Of a DNA stretch of 64,000 nt, positions 48,654 to 58,007 are shown one piece after another (within the stretch, counting starts at the first letter, position 1; each line of letters opens with the position of its first letter). The notes beneath the pieces are model-generated. The model searched no databases. It saw only the letters and a program-made list of their open reading frames with translations, and was not told the DNA's origin. Source of the stretch: Streptomyces olindensis (GTDB lineage: Bacteria; Actinomycetota; Actinomycetes; Streptomycetales; Streptomycetaceae). Where the stretch lies: assembly GCA_000696115.1 (NCBI GenBank), contig JJOH01000015.1, forward strand, positions 124,001-188,000, read 5' to 3'. A program made the position numbers and the translations under genes.

Positions 48654-50312
48654 GTGACCACACCCGACCACACCTCGCGCCACTCCGGCTCCGGAGCGCG
48701 CAGACGCATCCCACGGCTCAGAATCGCCCTGGCCACCGCGGCCGCCTTCGTCGTCGCCGGAAGCGGGGTCCAGGCGACGGCCGCCCAGCCCGCCGGGGCA
48801 TCCACGGAACCGCCCGTGCCGAACCTCACTTGGTCCGACTGCCAGGGCGGGTTCGAGTGCGCGAACGCCGATGTGCCCCTGGACTACCGCGATCCGCAGG
48901 GCAGGACCATCACCCTCGCGGTGATCCGCAAGAAAGCCTCCGACCAGGGCCGTAAGAAGGGCACCCTCTTCCTCCAGCCGGGAGGACCGGGCAACTCGGG
49001 CGTCGACTTCGTCCGCAACAACTACGCCGACCTGCCCGCCGCCCTGCGCGACTCCTTCGACGTCTTCGGGTACGACGTACGGGGCGTCGCCCGCAGCTCG
49101 CAAGTGGAGTGCTGGGACGACGCGACGTACACGAAGGCCATCCGGGAGGCCAAGGGCGCGCCCGGCCCGGAGGCCTACGACAACGCCGTGCGCCAGGGCG
49201 CCGAGTTCGACCAGGCCTGCCAGGACCGGGCGGGCGAGCTGCGGCCGTACGTCGGCACCGGGTACGTCGCCCGCGACATCGACCTGCTGCGCCAGGCCCT
49301 CGGCGAGGACCGGCTCACCTACTACGGCCGCTCCTTCGGCAGCTACATCGGCACCGTCTACGCGGCCATGTTCCCCGAGCGCGTCCGCGCCCTGGTGCTC
49401 GACGGCGCCTACGACCCCGAGCACTACGCGAACCACCCCTACGCCTACGACCGACCCCAGTACCTGGCCCTGGACGGCGCGATGAGCCGCTTCCTGGACT
49501 GGTGCGAGGCGGACCAGGCGACGTGCGGGTTCGGCGACGGCGACCCGCGGGCCGCGTTCGAGAAGCTCAAGGCCGACCTCGACGCCAACCCCGTACCGAC
49601 GGCGGGCGGCGGCCAGGCGAACGGCTACACCGTCGTCTACCGCCTGATGTTCAACATCAACGAGGGCAAGGTCATCTGGCCGTCCCTCGGTGAGGCCCTG
49701 CGCAAGGCCCAGCAGCGCGACACCACCTCGTTCCTGCTCCGGCCGCCGTCCCCGGCCAGCTACGACTTCCTCAACCCGAACATCGTGGTCGAGTGCGTCG
49801 ACAAGGACTACCCGCGCAACCCGGCCCGGCTGAAGCGGCAGGTCACCACCAACGCCAGGCTGGCCCCGCTGCTCGGCCCGGCCCTGGCGTACGGCCCGCC
49901 GCTCTACGACCACCAGCACGCCACCACGTGCGCCCAGTGGACCGGTGACAAGCCCAGCCGCTACGACGGGTCCTTCCGGGCCGAGGGCTCCGCGCCGATC
50001 CTGGTCCTCGGCACCACGGGCGACCCGGACACCCCGTACCAGGACGCGATCGCCCTGTCCCGGCAGTTGGACAACGGCCGGCTGCTCACGTTCCGGGCCG
50101 AGGGGCACACCGCCTTCGGGCGCAGCGCCTGCGCGACGGACGCCGTGACGAGCTACCTCGTCGACGGCAAGGTCCCGGCGCGTGGCACGACCTGCGCGGA
50201 CGAGACCCAGCCGCCCTCCTCCACGCCGAAGACGGCCCCCGCGGGCACGACCCTCGGTGAGCTGCGCAACGGCGTCAACGAGCGGCTCGACCGCATCGGC
50301 ACCCTGCGCTGA
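48654..50312 (+). CDS. Secreted tripeptidyl aminopeptidase-like alpha/beta hydrolase
   Basis: Exported S33-family peptidase of 552 residues, related to Streptomyces tripeptidyl aminopeptidases. GTG 48654 begins a basic leader and signal peptide, with cleavage near TAAQPAGA. LFLQPGGPGNSGVDF is the oxyanion loop, GRSFGSYIGTVYAAMFPERV holds the nucleophile Ser, the catalytic Asp is in GTTGDPDTPYQDA and the His in EGHTAFGRS. Cys residues in the lid probably form disulfides. The C-terminus has a TAP-like domain. It degrades peptides outside the cell. Confidence 0.93.
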   Translation: MTTPDHTSRHSGSGARRRIPRLRIALATAAAFVVAGSGVQATAAQPAGASTEPPVPNLTWSDCQGGFECANADVPLDYRDPQGRTITLAVIRKKASDQGRKKGTLFLQPGGPGNSGVDFVRNNYADLPAALRDSFDVFGYDVRGVARSSQVECWDDATYTKAIREAKGAPGPEAYDNAVRQGAEFDQACQDRAGELRPYVGTGYVARDIDLLRQALGEDRLTYYGRSFGSYIGTVYAAMFPERVRALVLDGAYDPEHYANHPYAYDRPQYLALDGAMSRFLDWCEADQATCGFGDGDPRAAFEKLKADLDANPVPTAGGGQANGYTVVYRLMFNINEGKVIWPSLGEALRKAQQRDTTSFLLRPPSPASYDFLNPNIVVECVDKDYPRNPARLKRQVTTNARLAPLLGPALAYGPPLYDHQHATTCAQWTGDKPSRYDGSFRAEGSAPILVLGTTGDPDTPYQDAIALSRQLDNGRLLTFRAEGHTAFGRSACATDAVTSYLVDGKVPARGTTCADETQPPSSTPKTAPAGTTLGELRNGVNERLDRIGTLR

Positions 50313-50322
50313 CCCGCTCCGT

Positions 50323-50371
50323 CCCGGAACCCCGGACTCCCCGTTCCGCACGGGGAGTCCGGGGTTCCGGG
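50323..50371 (+). terminator. Terminator after the peptidase gene
   Basis: A perfect 21-bp stem (50323-50343 with 50351-50371) and a 7-base loop start 11 bases after the stop; GTCTTGACC follows. Confidence 0.9.
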
Positions 50372-50412
50372 GTCTTGACCCCCTCTTGTGGCAGGCCCTA
50401 CAACTGACACCC

Positions 50413-50432
50413 GGTAGAAACCGTTTACTACC
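50413..50432. promoter_or_regulatory. LacI-type near-palindrome before GH97
   Basis: GGTAGAAACCGTTTACTACC, eight of ten base pairs symmetrical with a central CG, as in LacI-family operators. It lies 24 bases before the GH97 start, where it would block transcription. No LacI gene is adjacent, so a distant regulator is implied. Confidence 0.55.
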
Positions 50433-50455
50433 TGTTTGCCGAGAGGGGTCCCGTG

Positions 50456-52450
50456 ATGAGCCCGACCAGAGGGTCACGCGTGCAGGAAGAGCCCACGCCG
50501 GGCAGAGCGGCCGCGCGACCGGCCCCGGCCTCCCGCCGGACGGTGCTGAAGGGCGCCGCCGTCACCGCCGGGCTGGCCGCCACGGGCCTCACCACGGCCG
50601 GGCCCGCCCACGCCGCCCACGCCGCCGACGACGGCCGCCCGGAGAGCGTCACCGCCCGCATGGGCGGCACCTCCATCACCCTCGCCCTCGCCGGGGGCGC
50701 CCTGCGCTGGTCGGCTCGGCGCGGCGGCAGGACCGTCATCGACGACTCCGCCCTCGGCCTCCGGCTCGGCGACGGCACGGTCCTCGGCAACGATGTCAGG
50801 GTGACCGGCCACCGGTTCGACACCCGCCGCACCACCTGGACCCCGGTCTACGGCCGCAACGCGACCGTCACGGACCTCTACCAGGAGCAGTGCTGGGACC
50901 TCCAGGACCGCGCCACGGGCATCCGCTTCGGCGTGCAGGTCCGCGCGTACAAGACGGGCGTCGCTCTGCGCCACCTCCTGCTCGACGAGGGCACCGCGAC
51001 CATCGCCGAGGAGCTGACGACGTTCGTCTTCCCCGACGGCACGACCGTCTACAGCGCCCGCGACGAGAACGCCTACGAGCCGCTGGCCCCGGGCGCCCTA
51101 CCCGTCACCGGCACCTCCACCACGGACACCGGCCCGCTCACCGACCTGCCGCTCACGGCGACGCTCGGCGACGGCCTCATCGCCTGCGTCTGCGAGTCCG
51201 ACCGCGTCGACTACCCCCGGCTGATGCTGAGTTCGGTCCCGGGCGAGCCGAACACCCTCGCCGCCTTCCTCATGGAGCACACCGCCCGCGGCACCGGCCC
51301 GGTCGAGACGACGTCGACCGTCGCCACGCCCTTCGCCACGCCGTGGCGCGCGGTGGTCATCGGCGCCACGCACGCCGAACTCGTCGACAACGCCGAGCTG
51401 GTGCTCAACCTGGCCCCGCCGAACGCGCTGGCCGACACCTCGTGGATCAAGCCCGGCAAAGTGTTCCGCTGCGAGCTCTCCACCGCCGCCGGCCTCCAGG
51501 GCGTCGACTTCGCGGTGGCCCGGGGCCTGGAGTACATCGAGTACGACGCCGGCTGGTACGGCCCGGAGTTCACCACCCCCGACGCCACCAGGCCGATCCC
51601 CGCGATCGACCTCCCCGCCGTCATCGCGTACGCCACGAGCAAGGGCGTCGGCGTCTTCCTCTACGTCAACCGGCTCGCGCTGACCGACGCGGACTCGCTG
51701 TTCGGCCTGTACAAGAGCTGGGGCGTGCGGGGCATCAAGCTCGGGTTCATCAACGACGGCACGCAGACGATGACGAACCAGATCGTCGACTGGGCGAAGA
51801 CAGCCGCGAAGTACGAGCTGCTGATCGACATGCACGACGACGTCCGGCCGTTCGGCTACGAGCGGACCTACCCGAACTGGATCAGCCTGGAGGGCGTGCG
51901 CGGCAACGAGCAGTTCCCGACGGCCGCGCACAACGTGACGCTGCCGTTCGCCCGCAACGTCGGCGGCCCGATGGACTACACGATCTGCTACGGCCAGTCC
52001 CGCGACAAGACGACCAACGCCCACCAGATGGCGATGGCCGCGGTGTACTACCAGCCCCTCAACTTCCTCTTCTGGTACGACAAGCCGTCCAAGTACAACA
52101 ACCCGGCCAGCTGGCCCGGGCTGCCCTGGTTCAACGCCGTCCCGGTGACCTGGGACGAGAGCCGCACCCTGGCCGGCTCGATCGGCGAGTACATCGCGGT
52201 GGCCCGCCGCAGCGGCGCCGACTGGTACCTGGGCGCGATGACGAACGAGTCGTCCCGCACCCTGTCCCTGCCCCTGTCCTTCCTCGGCAGCGGCACGTAC
52301 ACGGCGACCGTCTACGCCGACGGCACCCCGGCCGCGAGGCCGTACCAGACGCCGGTCGTGGTGAGCACCCGCACCGTCACCGCCGCCGACACGCTCGACG
52401 TGGCCATGGCCCCGGCGGGCGGGCAGGCGATCGTCCTCAGGCCGAACTGA
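50456..52450 (+). CDS. Secreted GH97 glycosidase
   Basis: Glycoside hydrolase family 97 (alpha-glucosidase or alpha-galactosidase type) of 664 residues, secreted by the Tat route: SRRTVLKGAAVTAG in the leader is a Tat motif. Domain order is N-terminal beta-sandwich, catalytic barrel and C-terminal beta domain. Family blocks include YIEYDAGWYGPEF, GVGVFLYVNRLAL, LLIDMHDDVRPFGYERTYPNW and EGVRGNEQF. Either inverting Glu or retaining Asp sets occur in the family; the type is not assigned here. ATG 50456 has better spacing from AGGGG than GTG 50453. It may be controlled by the LacI-type site. Confidence 0.9.
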   Translation: MSPTRGSRVQEEPTPGRAAARPAPASRRTVLKGAAVTAGLAATGLTTAGPAHAAHAADDGRPESVTARMGGTSITLALAGGALRWSARRGGRTVIDDSALGLRLGDGTVLGNDVRVTGHRFDTRRTTWTPVYGRNATVTDLYQEQCWDLQDRATGIRFGVQVRAYKTGVALRHLLLDEGTATIAEELTTFVFPDGTTVYSARDENAYEPLAPGALPVTGTSTTDTGPLTDLPLTATLGDGLIACVCESDRVDYPRLMLSSVPGEPNTLAAFLMEHTARGTGPVETTSTVATPFATPWRAVVIGATHAELVDNAELVLNLAPPNALADTSWIKPGKVFRCELSTAAGLQGVDFAVARGLEYIEYDAGWYGPEFTTPDATRPIPAIDLPAVIAYATSKGVGVFLYVNRLALTDADSLFGLYKSWGVRGIKLGFINDGTQTMTNQIVDWAKTAAKYELLIDMHDDVRPFGYERTYPNWISLEGVRGNEQFPTAAHNVTLPFARNVGGPMDYTICYGQSRDKTTNAHQMAMAAVYYQPLNFLFWYDKPSKYNNPASWPGLPWFNAVPVTWDESRTLAGSIGEYIAVARRSGADWYLGAMTNESSRTLSLPLSFLGSGTYTATVYADGTPAARPYQTPVVVSTRTVTAADTLDVAMAPAGGQAIVLRPN

Positions 52451-52461
52451 CCGACCGGCCG

Positions 52462-52502
52462 CGGGGGTTTTCCCCCGGGCCCGGGTCCACCGACCGGTGG
52501 AC
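52462..52502 (+). terminator. Paired hairpins after GH97
   Basis: CGGGGG/CCCCCG (52462-52477, TTTT loop) and GTCCACCG-AC-CGGTGGAC (52485-52502) lie in the 111-base gap before the MMPL gene; a probable terminator. Confidence 0.6.
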
Positions 52503-52561
52503 GGCAGGTTCAACCGACTGCCTCTGTCGGCCAACTGCCCAGGTCAGCAAGGCTTTCGGGC

Positions 52562-54760
52562 ATGAATTCACTCACTGTGCGCGTGGCGCGCTGGAGCGCC
52601 CGGCACCCCTGGCGGGCGATCGCCGGCTGGTTGGTGTTCGTGGCGCTGTGCCTGGGGGCCGGCAGTGCCGTCGGCACCAACAGCGCGAGGACGGCGGACT
52701 ACCGGGTCGGCGAGGCCGGCCGTGCCGAGGCCCTCGCGGCCGAGGCCCGGCTGGAGCGCAGGGCCGCCGAGCAGGTGCTGATCTCCTCCCGTTCGGGCGG
52801 TGCCCTCGACGAGGGTGCCGCCCGGGCCGCCGCGAAGGACCTGACCGACCGGATGCGCCGGGTGCCCGACGTGGCCGGCGTGGCGGACCCGCTGCTGTCC
52901 GACGACCGCCGGTTCCTCATGGTCGAGGTGTCCCTGAAGGGCGAGGAGCGGGACGCCAAGGACAAGGTCGACGCGCTCCTGGCGCAGACGGCGGCGGTGC
53001 AGCAGGGCCATCCCGGGCTGCTGCTGGAGGAGACCGGAAGTCCCTCCGTCAGCAAGGGAGTCGACCGGCAGCGCAGCGACGACCTGGCGCTCTCGGAGGC
53101 GATCACCCTGCCGGTCACGCTGGTCACGCTGCTGATCGTGTTCGGGTCGGTGACCATGGCCGGGGTGCCGCTGCTGCTGGCGCTGTCGTCGATCGCCGCC
53201 GCGGTCGGGCTGTCCATGGTCGTCTCGCACGTGTCGCCCGACGCGGGGGTCGGTACGAACGTCATCCTGATGATCGGCTTGGCGGTCGGCGTCGACTACA
53301 CGCTCTTCTACCTCAAGCGCGAGCGGGAGGAACGGGCCCGCTCCGGCGGGCGGCTGGGCTCCGAGGCACTGGTGGAGCTGGCCGCGGCGACCTCGGGCCG
53401 CGCGGTCGTGGTCTCCGGGCTCGCGGTGGTGGCCTCCACGGCGACGCTGTACCTGGCCTCCGACGTGATCTTCTCGTCCCTCGCGACCGGCACGATCGTG
53501 GTCGTCCTGGTCGCGGTGGCCAGTTCGCTGACGGCCCTGCCCGCGCTGCTCGTCAAGCTCGGGCAGCGGGCGGAACGCCGGGCACGGCGGCGGGCCGAGC
53601 GCGGCAGGCCGGCGCGGCGGGTGCGGGGCGAGAGCGGCGGCGGCCGGATCTGGGGCGCCCTGCTGCGTCCCGCGGCCCGGCATCCCCTGGCCACCCTGTG
53701 CGTCTCGGTCCTCGCCCTGCTCGCGCTCGTCGTCCCGCTGGCCGGACTGAAGATCACCGAGATGAGCCGGGACACGCACTCCCGGGACATCCCCGCGATG
53801 CGGGTGTACGACCGGCTCAACGAGGCGTTCCCCGAGCAGCGGGTGACGCACCAGGTCGTCGTGCGGGCCGACGCCTCCCGGTCGGGGGAGGTGGGCGCCG
53901 CCCTGCGCGAGGTCGCCGAACGAGCCGACGCCGACCCCCTGTTCACCGGCGCCGCACGCATCCGCGCCGCGTCCGACGACCGCACCCACACCCTCGAACT
54001 GAAGGTGCCGCACCTCGGCAACTCCGACGAGGCGTACGACTCGCTGGACCGGTTGCGGGACGACTTCCTGCCCGCGACCGTCGGCCGGATCACCGGCGCC
54101 GAGTACGGCGTGAGCGGCGACGTCGCCCGCTACGCCGACTATCCCGCCCACCAGAACGGCAAACTGCCCCTGGTGCTGGCCGCGTTGCTGCTGGTGACGT
54201 TCGCGATGACCGTGTACGCCTTCCGCTCGGTGGTGCTCGGGCTGCTCGGCGTCGCCCTGAACCTGCTGTCCGCGGCGGCGGCGCTGGGGCTGCTCGTGCT
54301 GGTCTTCCAGGGGACGTGGGCGGAGGGCCTGCTGGACTTCGACTCCACCGGGTCGATCGGGTCGCGCGTGCCGCTGTTCCTCTTCGTGATCCTGTTCGGG
54401 CTCTCGATGGACTACCAGGTGTTCGTGGTGAGCCGGATCCGGGAGGCGGTGCTCGCGGGCGTGCCCACACGGCGGGCCGTGCTGGACGGCATCCGCTCCT
54501 CTGCGAGCGTGGTGACCAGCGCGGCGGTGGTGATGACGACGGTGTTCGCCAGTTTCGTCTTCCTGCACATCATCGAGATGAAGCAGATCGGCTTCGTGCT
54601 GGCGGCGGCCGTGCTGATCGACGCGTTCGTGGTGCGGGTCATGGTGCTGCCGGCGGCGATGCTGCTGCTCGGGGAGGCGACCTGGTGGCCCTCACGGCCC
54701 GCGGTCACTCCGGCTCCGGAGAAAAGCCCCGCCTCGCGCGCGGCGGCCGACGTACGTTGA
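52562..54760 (+). CDS. MMPL-family transporter (RND superfamily)
   Basis: A 732-residue MMPL exporter with the two-fold arrangement of helices and external loops. Half one has GLAVGVDYTLFYLKREREERA and half two GLSMDYQVFVVSRIREAVLAG, the proton-relay helices. The start RVARWSARHPWRAIAGW is the family N-terminus. It is followed six bases later by a histidine kinase and then a response regulator, the same gene order as the 20.7-25 kb module but on the other strand and with tighter spacing. Substrate unknown. Confidence 0.92.
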   Translation: MNSLTVRVARWSARHPWRAIAGWLVFVALCLGAGSAVGTNSARTADYRVGEAGRAEALAAEARLERRAAEQVLISSRSGGALDEGAARAAAKDLTDRMRRVPDVAGVADPLLSDDRRFLMVEVSLKGEERDAKDKVDALLAQTAAVQQGHPGLLLEETGSPSVSKGVDRQRSDDLALSEAITLPVTLVTLLIVFGSVTMAGVPLLLALSSIAAAVGLSMVVSHVSPDAGVGTNVILMIGLAVGVDYTLFYLKREREERARSGGRLGSEALVELAAATSGRAVVVSGLAVVASTATLYLASDVIFSSLATGTIVVVLVAVASSLTALPALLVKLGQRAERRARRRAERGRPARRVRGESGGGRIWGALLRPAARHPLATLCVSVLALLALVVPLAGLKITEMSRDTHSRDIPAMRVYDRLNEAFPEQRVTHQVVVRADASRSGEVGAALREVAERADADPLFTGAARIRAASDDRTHTLELKVPHLGNSDEAYDSLDRLRDDFLPATVGRITGAEYGVSGDVARYADYPAHQNGKLPLVLAALLLVTFAMTVYAFRSVVLGLLGVALNLLSAAAALGLLVLVFQGTWAEGLLDFDSTGSIGSRVPLFLFVILFGLSMDYQVFVVSRIREAVLAGVPTRRAVLDGIRSSASVVTSAAVVMTTVFASFVFLHIIEMKQIGFVLAAAVLIDAFVVRVMVLPAAMLLLGEATWWPSRPAVTPAPEKSPASRAAADVR

Positions 54761-54765
54761 CCCTC

Positions 54766-55956
54766 ATGACCGCTCTCGCCGGGTCCACCGCCGACGCCTT
54801 CTGGGCGACGTCACTGCGCCGCTGGAACACGGTGTGCTGGCTGCTGTTCGCCGTGATGGCCGTCGGGCTGGTCGCCATCGACCGGCCCGGCGGGAGCAAG
54901 TACGCGGCGCTGGCGCTGCTGGGCGGCATGGTGCTCTGCTACGCGGTCCTGGACCGCTTCCCGAACAACCCCGTCGTACGGCCGCACGTCTACCTGTGGG
55001 TGCTGGTGGTCGCGCTGGGCGGGCTGGCGTATCTGCGGGGCAACTACGCGGCGCTGTTCATGGTGACGCTGCCGCACTACTGGATGTTCGGGCGGACGCC
55101 GAGGGCCTCGATGGTGTTCCTGGGGCTCGCCACGGGCGCGACCCTGGCCGGGTCCGTGCTGCGGGAGGACGGCTGGAACATCGGCTTCTTCACCGAGACG
55201 CTCGTGTCCACGCTGATCGTCGTCGCCGTGGGGGCGCTGATCGGGCTGTGGGCGCGCTCGGTGGTCGCGCAGAGCGCCGAGCGGGCCGAGCTGATCGCCG
55301 AACTGGAGCAGGCCCAGGCCGAGTTGACCGAGGCGCACCGGCGCCAGGGCGCGGCGGACGAACGGGAGCGCATGGCACGCGAGATCCACGACACCCTCGC
55401 CCAGGGTTTCGCCTCGATCATCGTGCTGGCCGAGGCGGCCCGGGCGGGCCTCGGCTCCGAACCGGCCCGCACTGCGCAGCAGTTGCGGTCGATCGAGTCC
55501 ACCGCGCGGGAGAACCTCGCCGAGGCCCGGGAGCTGGTCGGCTCGGCCCAGGGGCCCGGCCAGGCGGCCGCCGGTCCGGTGGCCCGCACCCTCCGCCGCA
55601 TCCTGGACCGCTTCGCCGAGGACACCGGCCTCACCGTCGACGCCGACCTGGCCGACCTGGAGTGCGACCAGCAGACCCGGATCGCGCTGCTGCGCTGCAC
55701 CCAGGAGTCCCTGGCCAACGTGCGCAAGCACGCCCGCGCCTCCACGGTCGGGGTGGTCCTGGCCCGGCAGCCGTACGGCGTGGAGCTGGAGATCACCGAC
55801 GACGGGACCGGGTTCGTGGTGGAGGAGTCGACGGGCTTCGGCCTGGACGGCATGCGCAAGCGGCTGGCGGAGCTGGGCGGGAGGCTGACGGTGACGAGTT
55901 CGGTGGGCGACGGGACACGGGTGCAGGCGCTGATCCCCCTGGGGGTGCGGGCATGA
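54766..55956 (+). CDS. DesK/NarL-type sensor histidine kinase
   Basis: A 396-residue kinase with five to six membrane helices (residues 25-165). A coiled coil precedes HisKA_3 with MAREIHDTLAQGFASIIVLAE. The ATPase domain has CTQESLANVRKHA, TDDGTGF and GFGLDGMRKRLAELGG. ATG 54766 follows the MMPL stop by five bases; TTG 54757 is an alternative start. Its stop overlaps the regulator (ATGA). Probable sensor for the substrate or damage handled by the MMPL pump. Confidence 0.92.
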   Translation: MTALAGSTADAFWATSLRRWNTVCWLLFAVMAVGLVAIDRPGGSKYAALALLGGMVLCYAVLDRFPNNPVVRPHVYLWVLVVALGGLAYLRGNYAALFMVTLPHYWMFGRTPRASMVFLGLATGATLAGSVLREDGWNIGFFTETLVSTLIVVAVGALIGLWARSVVAQSAERAELIAELEQAQAELTEAHRRQGAADERERMAREIHDTLAQGFASIIVLAEAARAGLGSEPARTAQQLRSIESTARENLAEARELVGSAQGPGQAAAGPVARTLRRILDRFAEDTGLTVDADLADLECDQQTRIALLRCTQESLANVRKHARASTVGVVLARQPYGVELEITDDGTGFVVEESTGFGLDGMRKRLAELGGRLTVTSSVGDGTRVQALIPLGVRA

Positions 55957-56609
55957 CCGAGGGACCGCTCCGGGTGGTCATCGCGGACGACCACACGGTC
56001 ATGCGGGCCGGCGTCGTGGCCCTCCTCGCCTCCGACACCGGCATCGAGATCGTCGGCGAGGCGGGGGACGGCAGCGCCGCCCTCACCCTCGTCGAACGCC
56101 ACGGGCCGGACGTCGCCCTGGTCGACCTGCGGATGCCGGTACTGGACGGAGTCGCCACGACGACCGAGATCGTGACGCGCTTCCCGCACACCCGCGTGCT
56201 GATCCTGACGACGTACGACACCGACGCGGAGATCGAGCGCGCGGTGGAGGCCGGGGCGATCGGCTACCTCCTGAAGGACACCACCCGCGAGCAGCTGGCC
56301 GACGCGATCCGCGCGGCGGCACGCGGCGAGACCGTGCTGGCTCCCCGGGTCGCCGAACGCCTGGTCGCCCGCATGCGCCAGCCCGTCCAGATCCCGCTCA
56401 CGGCCCGCGAGGAGGACGTCCTCGACGCGGTCGCGGACGGCCTCACCAACGCCGAGATCGGCCGCCGCCTGGTCATTTCGGAGGCCACGGTGAAGACCCA
56501 CCTGCTCCGCCTGTTCGCCAAACTCGACGTCAACGACCGCACGCGGGCGGTGGTGGTGGCGATGGAACGGGGGCTGCTGCGCAGGCCGTCCGGCACGGAG
56601 GGCGCCTGA
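55953..56609 (+). CDS. NarL-type response regulator
   Basis: A 218-residue response regulator. Receiver motifs are VIADDHTVMR, VALVDLRMPVLDG, LILTTYD and YLLKD. The HTH is LTAREEDVLDAVADGLTN with SEATVKTHLLRLFAKL. It is co-translated with the kinase. The MMPL-HK-RR unit is a complete sensing-and-export operon. Confidence 0.94.
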   Translation: MTEGPLRVVIADDHTVMRAGVVALLASDTGIEIVGEAGDGSAALTLVERHGPDVALVDLRMPVLDGVATTTEIVTRFPHTRVLILTTYDTDAEIERAVEAGAIGYLLKDTTREQLADAIRAAARGETVLAPRVAERLVARMRQPVQIPLTAREEDVLDAVADGLTNAEIGRRLVISEATVKTHLLRLFAKLDVNDRTRAVVVAMERGLLRRPSGTEGA

Positions 56610-56758
56610 CGGGGCGGCGGCTCCTGGGTGAGCCGGGGACCGCGCGCGATGCTCGTGCCCATCACGCCCCCGCCGACGATGACGACGTCGGCGATGCGGG
56701 GGACGGTGGGGAAGCCGGGTGTGGAGAAGACGGGTGAGGAGGTCAACGGGCCGGTCAA
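56610..56758 (-). pseudogene. N-terminal remnant of an FAD-dependent oxidoreductase
   Basis: About 40 codons on the minus strand read IADVVIVGGGVMGTSIA, the dinucleotide-binding start of DAO/sarcosine-oxidase-type FAD enzymes, preceded by VFSTPGFPTVPR. The family sequence breaks off right after the first helix and nothing follows before the response regulator end. It is probably a truncated relic, perhaps left by deletion or rearrangement. There is no convincing ATG start. Confidence 0.55.
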
Positions 56759-56871
56759 GGGGCCATCCCTTCCGGGGCCCTGCGCGTCGGGAGGCCATCG
56801 TGCGCCGGACCGGCCCCCGGCGTCGACAGGGCGTCACCCGCCCTCCCCCCGGGCGACTTTGCCATCTCTTT

Positions 56872-56899
56872 ACAACCCGCCCGGTCCCCGCCTCGTCTC
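56872..56899 (+). promoter_or_regulatory. ECF-type promoter of the sortase operon
   Basis: ACAACC (56872-56877), a 16-base spacer and CGTCTC (56894-56899) match the AAC/CGTC pattern of ECF sigma promoters. It is 38 bases upstream of the sortase-substrate start, consistent with autoregulation by the operon's own ECF factor. Confidence 0.65.
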
Positions 56900-56937
56900 T
56901 CCGCACGACCTGTCACCCGAACTGGGAGTGCGACTCC

Positions 56938-57348
56938 ATGCGCCGAACCGTCCTCAGCGTCCTGGCCCTCACGGGCACCGCCGTCCTGATGGGCACGGGG
57001 CCCGCTTTCGCGAGCGGTACGACGGCCCCGAGCCCGGTCCCGGCGTCCGGGGCACCCACCGCCCGACCGGCGGAGAGCGCCGTACCGACGCCCAGCGCCG
57101 AACCGGCCCGCCCCGCGCCCGGCGCCGAACCGACCCGGACACCGGCGCAGAGTGCCGAGCCGACCCCGGCACCGGCCGAGGACCAGGTCTCCGTCCGGCC
57201 GAGCGGCGCGCCCGACACCGGCGTGACGACGGCGTCCCAGGGGTCGGGGAGCGACGGCACGGCGATCGGCGCAGGTGCCGCCGCGGTGCTCGCCCTCGGC
57301 GGCGGCACGGTCTTCGTCGTGCGCCGCCGCCGGGCCACCGGGGCATGA
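56938..57348 (+). CDS. Wall-anchored surface protein, sortase substrate
   Basis: A 136-residue protein. Signal peptide MRRTVLSVLALTGTAVLMG, cleaved near AFAS, precedes a Pro/Ala/Glu/Thr-rich repetitive stem (about 28-90). A sorting signal follows: SGAPDTGV resembling LPxTG, a hydrophobic helix (AIGAGAAAVLALGGGTVFVV) and an Arg tail RRRR. A GGGAG ribosome site precedes the ATG at 56938. Immediately downstream and overlapping by ATGA is a class F sortase, its probable anchoring enzyme. Confidence 0.85.
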   Translation: MRRTVLSVLALTGTAVLMGTGPAFASGTTAPSPVPASGAPTARPAESAVPTPSAEPARPAPGAEPTRTPAQSAEPTPAPAEDQVSVRPSGAPDTGVTTASQGSGSDGTAIGAGAAAVLALGGGTVFVVRRRRATGA

Positions 57349-58007
57349 CCGCGTTCTCCGGGCGCGCCTTCTCCCAGCGCGCGGTTTCCAGGAACGCGTT
57401 CCCCAGGCGCGTGTTCACGGCCGGGGCGCTGGCGTCCCTGGTGACGGCCTGCGGCGGCGGCTCCGCGACGCACGGGGGCGCCTCCCGGACGGCGCCCCCA
57501 CCGGTCACGGCCGGGCGCAGGCGCTCCGCGGCCCCTTCAGTCCCGGTCCGGCTGCTGATCCCGGCGATCGGCGTCGACACCCCGGTGATCCGGCTGGGGC
57601 TGGCCGAGGACGGCACGGTGGAGGTGCCGCCGGTCACCGCCGACGACCGGGCGGGCTGGTACCGGCACTCGCCGCCGCCCGGCCGGACCGGTCCGTCGGT
57701 GATCCTCGGCCACGTCACGGTCGGCCGGTACGGCGACGGCGTCTTCCGCCACCTGGCCCGGCTGCGCCGCGGCGAGCGGATCGTGGCGCGCCTGGAGAAC
57801 GGCACGGCGGCGGAGTTCGCCGTCACGGCCGTACGCACGGTCCCGAGGAACGACTTCCCGGCGGACGACGTCTACGGGAACGTGGACCGACCGGAGCTGC
57901 GGCTGATCACGTGCGGCGGAGCGCGGACCGACGAGGGATACGCGGACAACGTGATCGTGTTCGCCGCGCTGCGCGGTGCCGGGTCCCCCACCCCTGGAGA
58001 GCGTTGA
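57345..58007 (+). CDS. Class F sortase
   Basis: Cysteine transpeptidase of 220 residues that links the sorting signal to the wall. A signal/anchor region (residues about 20-40) is followed by a short linker and the sortase beta-barrel (VRLLIPAIGVDTPVIRLGL). Catalytic His123 is in VILGHVTVG and Cys190 in LITCGGARTDEGY; a catalytic Arg is not clearly identifiable. ATG overlaps the substrate gene (ATGA) and its stop overlaps the sigma gene TTG, so all three are coupled. Confidence 0.9.
   Translation: MTAFSGRAFSQRAVSRNAFPRRVFTAGALASLVTACGGGSATHGGASRTAPPPVTAGRRRSAAPSVPVRLLIPAIGVDTPVIRLGLAEDGTVEVPPVTADDRAGWYRHSPPPGRTGPSVILGHVTVGRYGDGVFRHLARLRRGERIVARLENGTAAEFAVTAVRTVPRNDFPADDVYGNVDRPELRLITCGGARTDEGYADNVIVFAALRGAGSPTPGER

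Noticed and set aside
50182..55956. Very long plus-strand open frame over GH97 and MMPL
   Set aside because: Only its 3' end is a kinase gene; the rest is an out-of-frame shadow of GH97 and MMPL.
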